Source: Volvox africanus
Taxonomy: Eukaryota > Chlorophyta > Chlorophyceae > Chlamydomonadales > Volvocaceae
Length of the DNA stretch: 64,000 bases
Assembly: GCA_030268105.1 (NCBI GenBank)
Contig: BSDZ01000078.1
Span: forward strand, 3,275,001 to 3,339,000
Direction of reading: 5' to 3'
Shown here one piece after another: positions 1 through 11,015 of this stretch. The translations under genes were made by a program, and so were the position numbers. Positions within the stretch are counted from its first letter, which is position 1, and each line of letters opens with the position of its first letter. A model generated the notes under the pieces. The model was not told the origin of the DNA. It made no database searches and saw only the letters and a program-made list of their open reading frames with translations.

Positions 1-77
1 ATCAACAATGTGACCCAAGTGTCGTATCACACCACCACCTCATCTGATCAGGAACCCCGAGTGACGACATTGATCTT

Positions 78-3024
78 CTACATGGCTGCAGCGGCACGAA
101 GTCTGAGGGGGTTCTTTCCGTAGCACACCACGTAGTGCAGCTCATCGCAATACCGGGCGTATGAGCCGCCCTTGCCCCGGGGGTCGATGTAGGCGCAGTA
201 GCTGCCCTGCTTGCCGTTCACCCAACAGCCGCGGCCGGGGTTGTAGCACAAGCGATCCGTGGCTTCTGTCCGGAGCGGGGCGGGTTGGGGCGGGGCGGGA
301 TGAGGTCGCGCGGGTTGGGGCGGGGCAGTCCCGGGACCACCGCGCAGGGGATTGGATCAGGTGGGGGGAGAAAAAGGGCTGGAAGGGGAGAGGGAAGAGA
401 GGTGCATGTCAACCCTAAAACCCTAAAACCCTGAACCCTATCTACCGTCTGCGTGCGGGTCCGTCTGTCCCTGTGTGTGTGTGTGCCATCCTTCCTCGAG
501 GTTCCTTACTATGTTATACTGTCGAATTCGTTGTAGCTGGATTTATTAACGAACTACGTATGTATCATCAATGGATACGAAATGACGTAGTTACGGAAAC
601 AAGTTACACATGGACGAACGTCCTTGGAAGCGAGATTGCGTCATCTTGCCGTATCTCAGTTGTTCCGTATTCGCGGGACACACGCGGCATGCGTTATGTA
701 ATGCACCTGTCACGGAAACCGAACTTACCGTTGTGTTTCTGTTCGTTGTACGGGATTAAGTCGTACCCTTTGTCAAAACAGAAATACTCTGCGTCATTGT
801 AGTTGTACTGCTTGGTGGATAAGATGTAGATGTATTTCTTCGTCTTGAAGGCGACGAACTCCTCTTCTGTGAGACGGGAATGAACGTTGGGGGTGGTGCG
901 GGTTTTGATGCGGTACGGCCGTTGGTTTGCAGCTAGAAAGAGGCGCAGCCGGCGAGGCCGTGAATGACTTAGTAGATATAATAAATCTTGATCATTTGGG
1001 ATATATAGATTTTAGATTGTAGTCCAAATGATATAATATCTACCTTACGTGTGAGTTCCATATCATTCATACGCATACATGCACATACACACATGTGACC
1101 TGTAGAAAGACGACATACAAGGTGCCTATACCCTGTCCGGGTTATTTCGCTGTCGTTAATTGGTTTATTCGTGATTTGGAAGGTCATAGAATTTGTTGGC
1201 GGACTGTAGTTAGTTCCGCAAGTCAACAAACGTGTATGCAATCTGTTTCCCCCACTCACCGGGTGGAGGTGGTGGCGGAGGCGGCCGTGGCTGTGTTGCA
1301 GTACATACAAACGCACGAACGTACGAACGTCATCACGGTGATAATACGGCAAAAAGGGGAGGGCGAAGTGGGACCGGCGGAGGGAAGGCCGGGAAGAGAA
1401 GTGGGATGTTGGAATGACGATCACCCAGGGGACTAACACCGTGTACTTGCTCATTACGTGAGCACGCTAAAACACACGTCGTGAACAACTTGTATGATTA
1501 CACACATCTCTTTTCTTCTACCTTCCCGTCAGCCTTTATAATTTATATTATATATATATGTGTGTGTATATATAATGCACATAATTACACATCATATTAC
1601 ACATAATCGTCAATACACATTCATATCGGGTTATTACTTATCCTGATGGCAATACGACTTTCGTTCTTCGATGATCGACGTATGACGTTTGGGAGCAGCG
1701 GATTCAACTTATTCGGTTTTCCAGCCAGACAGGTGCCTTTCGGAAGCAGTCACCAAATCAAAACGAGGGCTCTGTGGATGGGGCTCACCGAGGGGGGTGG
1801 CGGCAAGGGAGGCGGCGGAGGCGGGGGATGTGGTGGGGGGCCCGGCGGAGGGGGAAATGCAGGCTGGAGTGGCTGCGGTGAAGTGGGCCATGAGGGCGGT
1901 TCTGGGGAAGGTGGACGCGGCGACGGCGGTGACGGTGGGTTGGGAGAGGGCGGAGGAGGCGCCGGGGGGGGAGGCGAGGGAGGAGGTGGGGAGGGAGGCT
2001 GGGGCGGTAGTGGGGAGGGAGGGGGTTGCGTTGGAGGAGGAGTTGGGGAGGGAGGCAGAGGTGATGGTGGCGGAGGCGGCCGCGGCAAGGGAGGAGATGG
2101 CAGAAGTGGGGCTGGTGACGGAGGCGGCGGTGAGGGTGGCAAGCGCGGTGGAGGAGATGGCGGAAATGGAACGGGCGTAGGGGGCGGGGATGGTGGCGGC
2201 ATGGACGGCGGCGGCGATGGGGGCAGCGGCGCCGGCGGTGGCGGAGATGGAGGGGGAGGCGTCGGTGGTGGCGGGGATGGAGGGGGAGGCGTCGGTGGTG
2301 GCGGCGATGGAGGGGGAGGAGATGGTGGTGGCGGCGGTGGAGGTGGGGGAGGAAAGGGAGGCGGTGGCGAGGGTGGCGGTAAGGAAGGAGGATTTGGAGA
2401 GGGAGGCGGCGGGGAGGGTGGCGGCGGCAATGGGGGTGGCGGGGAAGGTGGCGGGGATCCCGGGGGTGGAGGCGGCGGTGGTGTGGGAGGTGGTGGCGGC
2501 CTTGGTTGTTTTTTCTGGTAGGCTAACACCGTGAGGTCATTGATGGCTTCCACAACCCTTGCCAGGGCATCTGCCGGATCCATCACCGGAATATTGTTGG
2601 GAATGTTGACCGGAATATTGTTGGGAATATTGTTGGGAATGTTGACCGGAATATTGTTGGGAATGTTGACCGGAATATTGTTGGGAATGTTGACCGGAAT
2701 ATCGACCGGAATATTGACCGGAATATTGACCGGAATATTGTTGGGAATATCGACCGAAATATTGACCGGAATATTGTTGGGAATGTTGACCGCAGATCGA
2801 AAGTCAGAGACGTCGTTGAAGACACCGCTGGTACCGGGGATGTCGGCTCCCTCCGCCGCCCTCGCAGTCGCTATCAGGTCCATATCAAAACTCGGTGTTG
2901 CAGACGGCTGCAAGCGGCAGCGGCGGCAACAGGATTGGCGGGGGCGGTTGTGGTGGCGGCGGGCAGCACCAGCAGCAGGAGCAGCAGCGGTTGGGGAGGG
3001 GAGGATCCGCGTGATGGCGTACAT
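78..3024 (-). CDS. Secreted hydroxyproline-rich protein with C-terminal C-type-lectin-like domain (copy 1)
   Basis: Probable extracellular-matrix glycoprotein. Exons read on the minus strand: proline-rich exon 2907-1789, lectin exon 861-729 (133 bp), last exon 265-78 ending in TAG. Phases agree (0, 1). The proline-rich exon opens with Asn-Ile-Pro-Val/Asn repeats, then long SPPPP-type blocks. The last two exons give a short lectin fold: FVAFKTKKYIYIL, a paired FC, then LCYNPGRGCWVNGKQ and CAYIDPRG, with six cysteines matching the neighbour gene. The 5' end is not settled. A signal-like run (LLLLLLVLPAATTTA, about 2990-2950) lies in another frame from the proline-rich exon, so an extra intron or a frameshift is needed. 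The start given (3024) is only a candidate ATG. Ligand unknown; a role in cell-wall or matrix recognition is inferred from the architecture. Tandem paralogue of 7218-11015. Confidence 0.7.
411..439 (+). repeat. Interstitial telomere-type repeat (CCCTAAAA)
   Basis: Two perfect CCCTAAAA units at 413-428 are followed by degenerate CCCTGAA and CCCTAT. TTTTAGGG is the telomere repeat of Chlamydomonas and its relatives. The block sits in the last intron of lectin-HRGP copy 1, so it is internal rather than a chromosome end. Confidence 0.7.
2588..2790 (-). repeat. Coding tandem repeat, Asn-Ile-Pro-Val / Asn-Ile-Pro-Asn
   Basis: Units of 12 bp on the minus strand encode about 17 tetrapeptides of type NIPV or NIPN at the N-terminal side of the proline-rich region of lectin-HRGP copy 1. 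The other strand is also open because the unit is a multiple of three. Copy 2 of the gene lacks this block. Confidence 0.85.
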
Positions 3025-3220
3025 GATGCAGTCAGTCGAGGACACAATCGAGTGTTGCTTACGAAGGAAGTGGTTATGCATGTTGTTATGGTTATGGTTA
3101 CAGTTATGGTTGTGGGTTGTGGGTTGTGGGTTGCGTATTTGCGGCAAGGACCCCCCTCGTCATGGTCGGGATGACCACCTCGCGCCGCCCAACCCCGCAT
3201 GAGAAGGAGAAACGCACCGA

Positions 3221-3360
3221 CAGCGGATGTGTGGAGGTTAGCTGGTACGACGGCGGATGTGTGGAGGTTAGCTGGTACGACGGCGGATGTGTGGAGGTTA
3301 GCTGGTACGACAGCGGATGTGTGGAGGTTAGCTGGTACGACGGCGGATGTGTGGAAGTTA
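3221..3360 (+). repeat. 30-bp minisatellite, five copies
   Basis: The unit starts CAGCGGATGTGTGGAGG and ends GGTACGA. It repeats from 3221, 3251, 3281, 3311 and 3341 with only single-base changes (CAGCGG/CGGCGG), and the fifth copy degenerates at its end. A 30-bp period keeps frames open on both strands, so the open frames here are probably artefacts. It lies upstream of lectin-HRGP copy 1. Confidence 0.9.
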
Positions 3361-4795
3361 ACGAAGGCGAGGGCGATGGAGGGAAACGCGCTGGGTAGGA
3401 AGGCGGCGGTAATGACGGAAGGGGCGATACCCAGGGTTGACTCAATGGTGGGAACGCATTCGGAATCTCCAAAATCTCCTGCGCACTTGCTCCTGCGTGC
3501 ACAGGGGGCAGGGGGCAGGGGGGTCACATGGGTTTATTCCTTTCCAGATAGCTCCCGGGTAGTGCTGGTCTCTCCCTCCCTCCTCACCCCCAATGCAGGT
3601 ATCCAGATGCCCGGAGGAGACACACGCATACACACACGCATACACACACACATACACCGCGCCGCATAGCATTACACGTGGACTGAAACCTCACGCATGC
3701 ACACTTATATATCGGATGACACTTAGATTGGATTCACTGCTGCGAGGACCAAGATGATTTACAAGCACATACACACACATACACACATACGCACGGCCTT
3801 ACCCCCGGTTCCACAACACAGCAGGGAGATCAGGGCCATCGACACCAGCGCCGCCACCATTGACCCATGGGTCATCACTGCAGGACCGGATCGCGCCATC
3901 GCCGCGGCCCGGAGTCTTTAGCAGACGTCAGATCTCAGCAGCGCGCCGCCGGATGGGTACGATATTGCAGGGTTTACTTCCTGATTGCAACACACCAGCC
4001 TCTGCGCAAGCGACAGGTCAGAGCCCCAGCTAGGCTTGTCATCACCTATAAACGTTCATAACTGCCAGCTATCTGCCTTTTTAAGGAAAACCTGAAGTCA
4101 ACGAGTCCTGGATTTGCTTCGGCGCCAGAAAACGGGCACAGCCCGGCTGGCGCTGGCGTATTTATCTAATAAATACGACCCTTCCGCGAAGGCGGGTTTG
4201 GGGGGCACGTGTTAGCTCGCCAGTTACTACGATTGTGGCCGGGTTGCTACACGCCGGCAACGCAGCAACCGGGGGACACATGGAGGAGCCACATGCGGGA
4301 TTTATCCGTTACGCCGGCCGCAGCTGCACGTCCTCCGCCGTTGGGAGCAGCAGCAGCAGCCAGCAGGACATAAGAGTCGTCTGCCGTACGCCGTACGCCT
4401 TCCGATTGTTGAAACTCACCTGGGCGGTCAAAATAGTGGAGCAGTGCAGAGCAGTGCAGTGCTCCCGAAACGTACGGCAGCGCAGCGCTATTGAAATCAA
4501 ATAGCTACAGGGTTTGCTAAAGACAGGGCCATGGAAGTGATCTAGTATTTGAGGTACGGCCTGTCGGTAACAGGGAGCTGGTAACATGTCGCGCTCGATA
4601 CACGACTTCCGGCCCAAGACGATCGTTGTTGTCCGCGCATTGCGTACGGCACCTTTAGTTAGGACTATGGTTCGGATGTGTCTTGGAGGGAGCTATCCTT
4701 CGCCTCTCACAGCTGCGGGATGCGGGCGACGCAACGCCATTGGAACGATCAACCGAGCGACCGACCGAGCGAGTTGCTTTAGGGGAAGCTTGATG

Positions 4796-5056
4796 GCAAC
4801 AACAACAACAACAACATAAATGATAATAACTTAATAATTAATATAAATCTAATAATAACTTAATAATTAATATAAATCTAATAATGTTTAAATATTTATT
4901 TATAATAAAAACAATAATTAAAGTAACAATAATAATGATATAACAACAATTATTATTATTATTATTATAACAAAATCATAACCATAAATATTATTATAAT
5001 AATCATAATCATAATCATAATTATTATAATCATAATCATAATCATAACAATAAAGG
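4796..5056. repeat. AT-rich low-complexity block
   Basis: A (CAA)n run is followed by a tandem duplication of a 29-bp unit (AATAATAACTTAATAATTAA with a TATAAATCT end), then (ATT)n and (ATCATA)n runs. The composition differs sharply from the flanks. No coding potential was seen. Confidence 0.8.
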
Positions 5057-6051
5057 CGCTCGCTACTGTGTCATTCAGTTGATGAGATCGGCTGTTATAG
5101 CTTGCGAGCACTTGCGATGTACTTACAGCACAGTGGTTGGCACCAGCAGGAACCAGGGGGGACAGGGAGCAGCAGCGAGGGAGGCGCCTTCACTTGGGTC
5201 GAGGCAGCCACAAGCTGTGACTTCATACAAGCAACGCCTGAACCAACAGGAGCTGAATTCGGGAAAATGATGTTGTTTTCAGCTAAATATGTTTTCACCT
5301 CGCTACCATGGTGCTTGTGGTAACGCGCATAAGCGAAAGTTGTGGACCGATGAAAAAACTTAATTAGGATAACCTCTAGAAGAAATGTATTCAGATTCGC
5401 CAAACAAAGGACTCTAGTGTTTCTTTCAGCTTTTTTTATGTCGAAGTTCTTGATCGATCTTGTTCTGAATCGATACCGCGACAGAGTATCTACCTACCCG
5501 GCCCCCCCCCGGCGGCGAAAATAATTAATACGGACAGGTCACCGTGTTAAGAACGACTGCCCTTAAGTTACTAATACACATTTGTATGCAAACATACTTA
5601 AATTTTCACGATAATATCTGATTGAGGCAGTTTTTGTGAAATGTTACGTGCGTGTTGACGCATGCATGACGATGTATGGTGTTTTCCGTTGTCGTCGCTC
5701 GGCCGTAAGGCGATCCCATCCGTTCATTCCGCAGTCATGGTCGTACATTTCTTCTATCTATAGCTAGCGGTGCAGGAGTGGGTGCCGGCGGCATCGAAGC
5801 TGGCTAGCAACAGCAAATGATAAGGAGTATGAATATGTGGGAAGTTCCCTCCGGGCTATCTCTAGTTATGTATAGTGCCTTGTTAGGCCCCCTGTTGCTT
5901 TTCCATCCCAATCCCTTCACCTCACTCAATACACACGCGCTGTCGAAATGTGCGCAGGATTCGTAACCGATATAATTCTGTACCATGAAGGTGATGTCTT
6001 GTCACGGTGGCTGGCCCTTTACAGGGCTTCACCATCCGCATATGGCGTCCT

Positions 6052-6082
<31 letters not shown>

Positions 6083-6189
6083 CCCGCTACTATTGCGCAA
6101 CAATCACTGATGCCACGCAATCTGCCACCGCAGCCGCAGCAGCATGCGTTAGCAACAGCATCGCCTGTTGTATCTCTATCTGCCATATC

Positions 6190-6312
6190 CGCTCTCACGC
6201 GGCAAAGGCCCGAGAGATCGGGAGATGTCCACTGGATAGACCGACACGGTCCATCTATCTGTCCCGGATTCACATTACCCCTGCATAGACAGCCTAATCA
6301 GGATACTACAGC
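6190..6312 (+). repeat. Dispersed repeat, copy 1
   Basis: Shares a pattern with 7656-7784: CAAAGGCCCGA near the left end, then GGA..ATTACCCCTG, and CCTAATCAGGA at the right end. Two further relatives lie in a ValRS intron near 32.6 and 33.4 kb. No coding content was seen. Class not recognised. Confidence 0.55.
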
Positions 6313-6931
6313 CCACCGCTAACAAAGTTACGGATCCGTTTTTGTCATACCACATGTTATGCTTAAATCTACCTGCTGCTGCTCCATATACCCCCCCCCC
6401 TCACAGTCAATCTCACGACCACGTTGCTTGACGCATCCATGCACCCGCGGCTGCTAGCTGCTGGTGACGCTGGTGCACCCCGCATGTTCCCCGCATACGA
6501 CCCATGCACACCGCCGTCACCTCCCGACACCTCTTGACACCTCTGACACGTCGACACGTACGCCGTCACGCATCTGCTCAACATCTGCTGTAATATGCAT
6601 GTGAAACCAATGCCATTCCAAAACTAAAACCGTTTTGCTGGTCACGTGCGTACGAGCTGAAATCCTCGCGTGTATTAAGTAATAACGACCATGGAAATCC
6701 CTCCCCTGTTTTGAAACCCTCGTCTTTGGTAATTGGGGCTCGCTAGTATCGTCACGCCGGATAATATAATATGTGCGTGGGGTATTTTTGGTCCTGGTTG
6801 ATTGGTCGAACAGGGGACTCACCGGACCTGCTCGATGCTGCTGCTGGCAGGTGTACGAACAAAATCTCTAAAATCTCCGAACCGGAGGCCCCCTAGCCCT
6901 GCTTGGACAGCTAGCTAGCCACCAATTAGTG

Positions 6932-6972
6932 AACCACCACCACCACCACCACCACCACCACCACCACCACCG
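6932..6972 (+). repeat. (CAC)n microsatellite
   Basis: An uninterrupted CAC run of about 12 units in the spacer 3' of lectin-HRGP copy 2. Confidence 0.9.
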
Positions 6973-7217
6973 CCACCTGTTTACGTGAAACAAAATGCAG
7001 CAGATAAAAGCAAACCTCAGCTGCTGACATGATCGAACGAGCAACTGCGAGTCCAGCCTACGCACTCATCAGATACAGCCGTACGATGGAGAAGAAGTAC
7101 CCCTGCGTGGTCTTCCGTACCTACGCGTTCTGTACGGACGCATGATTCGTGTAGGTTTTACCGCACCTACACACATACGCTGCGCTGATCATAAATCGAA
7201 TAAAGCGGCAGTGATTA

Positions 7218-8232
7218 TTAATACGGCCATTTGCCGTAGCATAACGCGAACTGTTCCTCGTTGCAGTACCGCGCATACGCGCCGCCGTTGTTGCCGCTGG
7301 GGTCAATGTAGGCGCAGTAGTTGCCCTGCTTGCCGTTAGTCCAGCAGCCTTGTCCGCTGTTGTAGCACAAAGCATCTATGGCCTCTTTAACGAGAAGGGA
7401 AAGGAGGGAAGGGGAACGGGAGTTGGTCCATCAGAACAGAGGACGTGCACACGACTAGCTAGGTCCCGTTCGTTGTTACGCACTTCCGGCCCCAGCAGCA
7501 GCACAAGACAGACGTACATATATGCGCCTCAGAGATTGTCTTCTGGCACGTTCTGACACCGACACCGATTATGAGGGACGAAGGCGATTGCTACATGGAA
7601 GGCTGGGTATTGTATCCCTATATATGTGTCGCGTTATCCTCGTCCTCCTCCATACATGGCAGCAAAGGCCCGATTGATTGGAAGGAGAGGTCCACCATTA
7701 CCAGCTAGACAACCACTACTACCTACTACTGGACATCATGCGGATATTACCCCTGTATGAGTCCTAATCAGGACATACCCAGAGGGGGTCAGGGGCGGGT
7801 CGTCCCGGCTTTAGATGTTACATCGATATATTGTGCGATTTGCATAATAATGATGGCGGAGCGCTTCCTCCCTCGTCCGCACTTACCTTTGTGCTCGTAC
7901 TTGTTGTATGGGACGAGCATATAACCCTTGGCATAACAGAAGTCCGCCGCCTCCTTGTAGGTGTATTTCTTAGTTGAGAAGATGTAGACGTACTTCTTCA
8001 GCTTGTACGCCTGGAATTCCTTAACTATGTGTGCGTATGTGTGTGTTTGTGCCACAGAGAAAGTTGGGGGGGTGAGGGGGGATGAGGGGTAATAAGGTAG
8101 GGAATTGGGCTCGGAAAGATGGTACTTTGGCAGTTGTCAGTTTGGCAGTCTGGCATGAGGGGCTATTGATGGCTCACCAAGACGAAGAAACGGTAGCAGT
8201 TGCAGCCGTGCCAGCAGCGGTGCACATCACAC

Positions 8233-8269
<37 letters not shown>

Positions 8270-11015
8270 GGTAAATAAGCCGGACGCACCGGGTGGCGGC
8301 CGCGGACTTGGCGGTGGCGGCGGCGGGCTCTCTAGCACCTGTGGGATGGTCACAGCGTGGCTCGGCTATTGAGGAACAATTTGTATGTAGACCTCTGGAA
8401 CACGTTCGGGAGAACGGCAAGTCTTAGAATAATTCAGCCGCATAGTGGTAAAATCATAACATTAATGAAACGGTCAGCCAAATGGCTGAGAGGCTTACCT
8501 TGGGCGGTGGTGGTGGCGGCGGCGGAGAGGGGGGAGGTGGCGGCGGAAGGGAGGGAGGTTTGGGTGATGGGGGTGGGGGGTTGGGCGGTGGGGGAGAAGG
8601 CGGCGGCGGATGAGGTGGAGGGGGAGCCGGCGGTGGGGCAGAGGGCGGTGGAGGGTTGGGCGGGGGCTGGGATGGCGGCGGGGGTGAAGGTGGCACCGGA
8701 GAGGGCGGCGGAGGCGAAGGTGGAAATGGACCCCACGGCGGCGTTGAGGGTGGCAGCGGAGGGGAAGGTGAGGGTGGGGATGGGGGTGGGGGTGAGGGCC
8801 ACCGCGGCGGTGGTAACGAGGGCGGCAGTGGTGGCGATGGCATTAAAGGAGGGGAAGGAGATGGAGGAAGGGGTGAGGGAGGGGGCGGGGATGGAGGAAG
8901 GGGTGAGGGAGGGGGCGGGGATGGAGGTAGGGGTGAGGGAAGGGAAGGAGATGGAGGAAGGGGTGAGAGAGGGGAAGGAGATGGAGGAAGGGGTGAGGGA
9001 GGGGAAGGAGATGGAGGAAGGGGAGAGGGAGGGGTTGGGGAGGGTGGAGGTGGGGAGGGAGGAGAGGGAGACGGTGGGGGCGGGGACGGTGGGCCAAGTG
9101 GAGGTGGGAAAGGGGACGGAGGAGGTGGAGGCGGAGAGGATGGAAGAGGGGACGGAGGCGGTGGAGAGGGTGGGGGAGGCCCAGGTGGGGGCGGCGAGGG
9201 AGGTGGAGGAGAGGGTGAGGGCGGTAATGGAGGAGGCGATGGCGGGGGACTAGGGGATGGCGGCGGTGGTGAAGGTTCAGGCACTGGAGGAGACGGTGGA
9301 GGCGGCGAAGGCGGCGATGGCGGCGGCGGCAGAGGCGGCGGCGGCGAAGGTGGGGGTGGCAGCGGCGGCGGGGGCGATGGAGGGGGCGGCAAAGGAGGTG
9401 GTGGCCCTGGTGGAATCGGGGATGGCGGAGGAGGCGATGGAGGCGGTGGCAGAGGAGGTGGCGGCGACGGGGGGGGTGGGGGCGGGCTTGGCGACGGAGG
9501 AGGTGGGGATGGCGGCGGTAGAAGCGGAGGAGGCATTGGCAAAGAGGGTGGCGGCGAAGGTGATGGAGGAGGTCTTGGCTGGTAAAGTTCTGTTGGTGAG
9601 GGAAAAGTTGGAAACGGCGAGGGAGGCGGGGGAGAAGGCGGCGGAGGTTCCGGCGGAGGGGGTGAGGGCGGTGGCGGAGAAGGGGGCTGAGGAAATGGAG
9701 GAAAAGGAGAAGCTGGCGGTGGCAGTGGGGGGAGTGGCGAAGTTGGACGTGGCGCGGGGGAAGGTGGAAGCAAAGGCTGCGGCGAAGGAGGTGGAGGTGC
9801 GGGAAGACCAGGAGTCGCGGGCGAAGGTGGGAGAGGAGTAGGGGGCTGTGGTGGCGGTAGAGATGGAGTAGGAGATGGAGGTGACGGCGGCGACGGCGGC
9901 AATGGGGATGGTGGCGATGGGGATGGCGGAGGTGGCGACGGCAGCAATGGGGATGGCGGCGATGGAGATGGCGACAATGGGGATGGCGACAGCGGCAAAG
10001 TTGGCGATGGTGGAGGTGGAGACGGCGGCGGTGGGTTGGGCGGCGGTGGGTTGGGCGGCGGTGGAGACGGCGGCGGTGGGGTGGGCGGCGGTGGAGACGG
10101 CGGCGGTGGGGTCGGCGGCGGTGGAGACGGCGGCTGTGGAGAAGGTGGCGGCGGTGAGGCTGGGCCAAGCGGCGGCGGTGGCGAAAGGGGCAGAGGTGGA
10201 GGCGGTGGCGGGGAAGGAGGCGGAGGAGGAGGGGAAGGCAAGGGGAGCTCAGGCGGCGGCGGCGAGGGAGGGCGTGGCGGCGGCAGTGAGGGTGGCGGCG
10301 GCGGTGGTGGCGGCGACCAGATAACGATGACCTCTTTTGGCGGTGGCGGAGGTGGTGGTGGCGGAGGCTCGTTAATTACCTCAAATTTTGGCCATTCCTT
10401 ATTCTTTAGTGGCCATTTCATGTTGCCGTCCTTCAACTCCGCGTTCACTAGATTGGCGGAGGCGGTATCGACGGCGCCGTTTTGGGCCCTCAAGGCGTTG
10501 GCTGGGGCGAATCCGGCCATTGAGTTAGTGGTTGCAACGGAAACCGTTGAATATTCTGTTCCAAGTTCCGGTGCAACCCCGCCGCCGTAATCCACCAGTT
10601 CCAGTCCCTGGGCTGCGCCTATAGGTTGTCATGAGGTGCGGATTGGGATGATGTGGCGGCGTCCCGAGCACTGGGGCCCACCATGCAGTACCCGACAAAC
10701 GCATCGATCAGGCGCTCAGATCGACGCCACTCATCACTCGGCCAGATCGACACGATCGTCCGGTTCTACCGCCAGATCTTTGTCTTCACCCTTGCTCCTA
10801 CCTCGGTGGGGGCTGTACATTGACTGTACGGACTAGATGTTTGAAATATGGCTGGTTTCAGAGCCAGTGCTTACTGCTTAGTCATCATCAGCCGACTCAC
10901 CCGTGGTGGCAGTCACGAGCATTAAGGCGGGTGTCAGCAGTAGGGTGAGGGCCCGCAGCGCGTCTCTGCTGCTGCTCCTACAGCAGCGGCAGCAGCGACG
11001 GCGATGGCGGCTCAT
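7218..11015 (-). CDS. Secreted hydroxyproline-rich protein with C-terminal C-type-lectin-like domain (copy 2)
   Basis: Complete model, 844 residues in four exons: 11015-10901 (signal peptide), 10618-8499 (proline-rich, 2120 bp), 8019-7887 (133 bp) and 7384-7218 (ends TAA). Lengths sum to 2535 bp and all phases match (1, 0, 1). The start ATG begins a basic stretch MSRHRRRCC, followed by a hydrophobic core [20 protein letters not shown], so export is expected. About 600 residues of (S)PPPP follow, expected to be hydroxylated and arabinosylated. The C-terminal ~98 residues form a C-type-lectin-like domain: [50 protein letters not shown] and ALCYGKWPY. No canonical EPN/QPD sugar-binding triplet is visible, so carbohydrate binding is not shown. 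Gene order, strand and exon phases match copy 1 upstream in the window, so the pair is a tandem duplication. Confidence 0.85.
7656..7784 (+). repeat. Dispersed repeat, copy 2 (inside lectin-HRGP copy 2 intron)
   Basis: Matches copy 1 in the blocks CAAAGGCCCGAT, GGA..ATTACCCCTG and CCTAATCAGGACATA. It lies in the intron between the two lectin exons (7385-7886), so the repeat is tolerated inside a transcribed unit. Confidence 0.55.
8224..8270 (+). repeat. (CATACA)n microsatellite in an intron
   Basis: About seven units of CATACA in the intron of lectin-HRGP copy 2 between the proline-rich exon and the first lectin exon (8020-8498). Confidence 0.9.

Larger units (their letters stand above)
3025..7217. 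other. Intergenic region between the two lectin-HRGP genes
   Basis: No gene could be supported in these 4.2 kb. They hold a 30-bp minisatellite (3221-3360), an AT-rich low-complexity block (about 4796-5056), short CAG and CAC runs, and one copy of a dispersed repeat (about 6190-6312). Small open frames here show no family resemblance. The promoter and possibly the first exon of copy 1 should lie in the left part. Confidence 0.5.

Noticed and set aside
1646..2521. Long Gly-rich plus-strand open frames (also 8656-10590)
   Set aside because: They are the antisense of the SPPPP exons. CCN/GGN repeats keep all frames open; the minus strand has the signal peptide, splice phases and lectin exons.
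3221..3360. CRISPR-like array
   Set aside because: The 30-bp units are contiguous with no unique spacers; it is a minisatellite in a eukaryotic genome.
4309..4380. Minus-strand MSCWLLLLLPTAEDVQLRPA as signal exon of lectin-HRGP copy 1
   Set aside because: The possible donor phase does not join the proline-rich exon in frame; left as an unlikely alternative.
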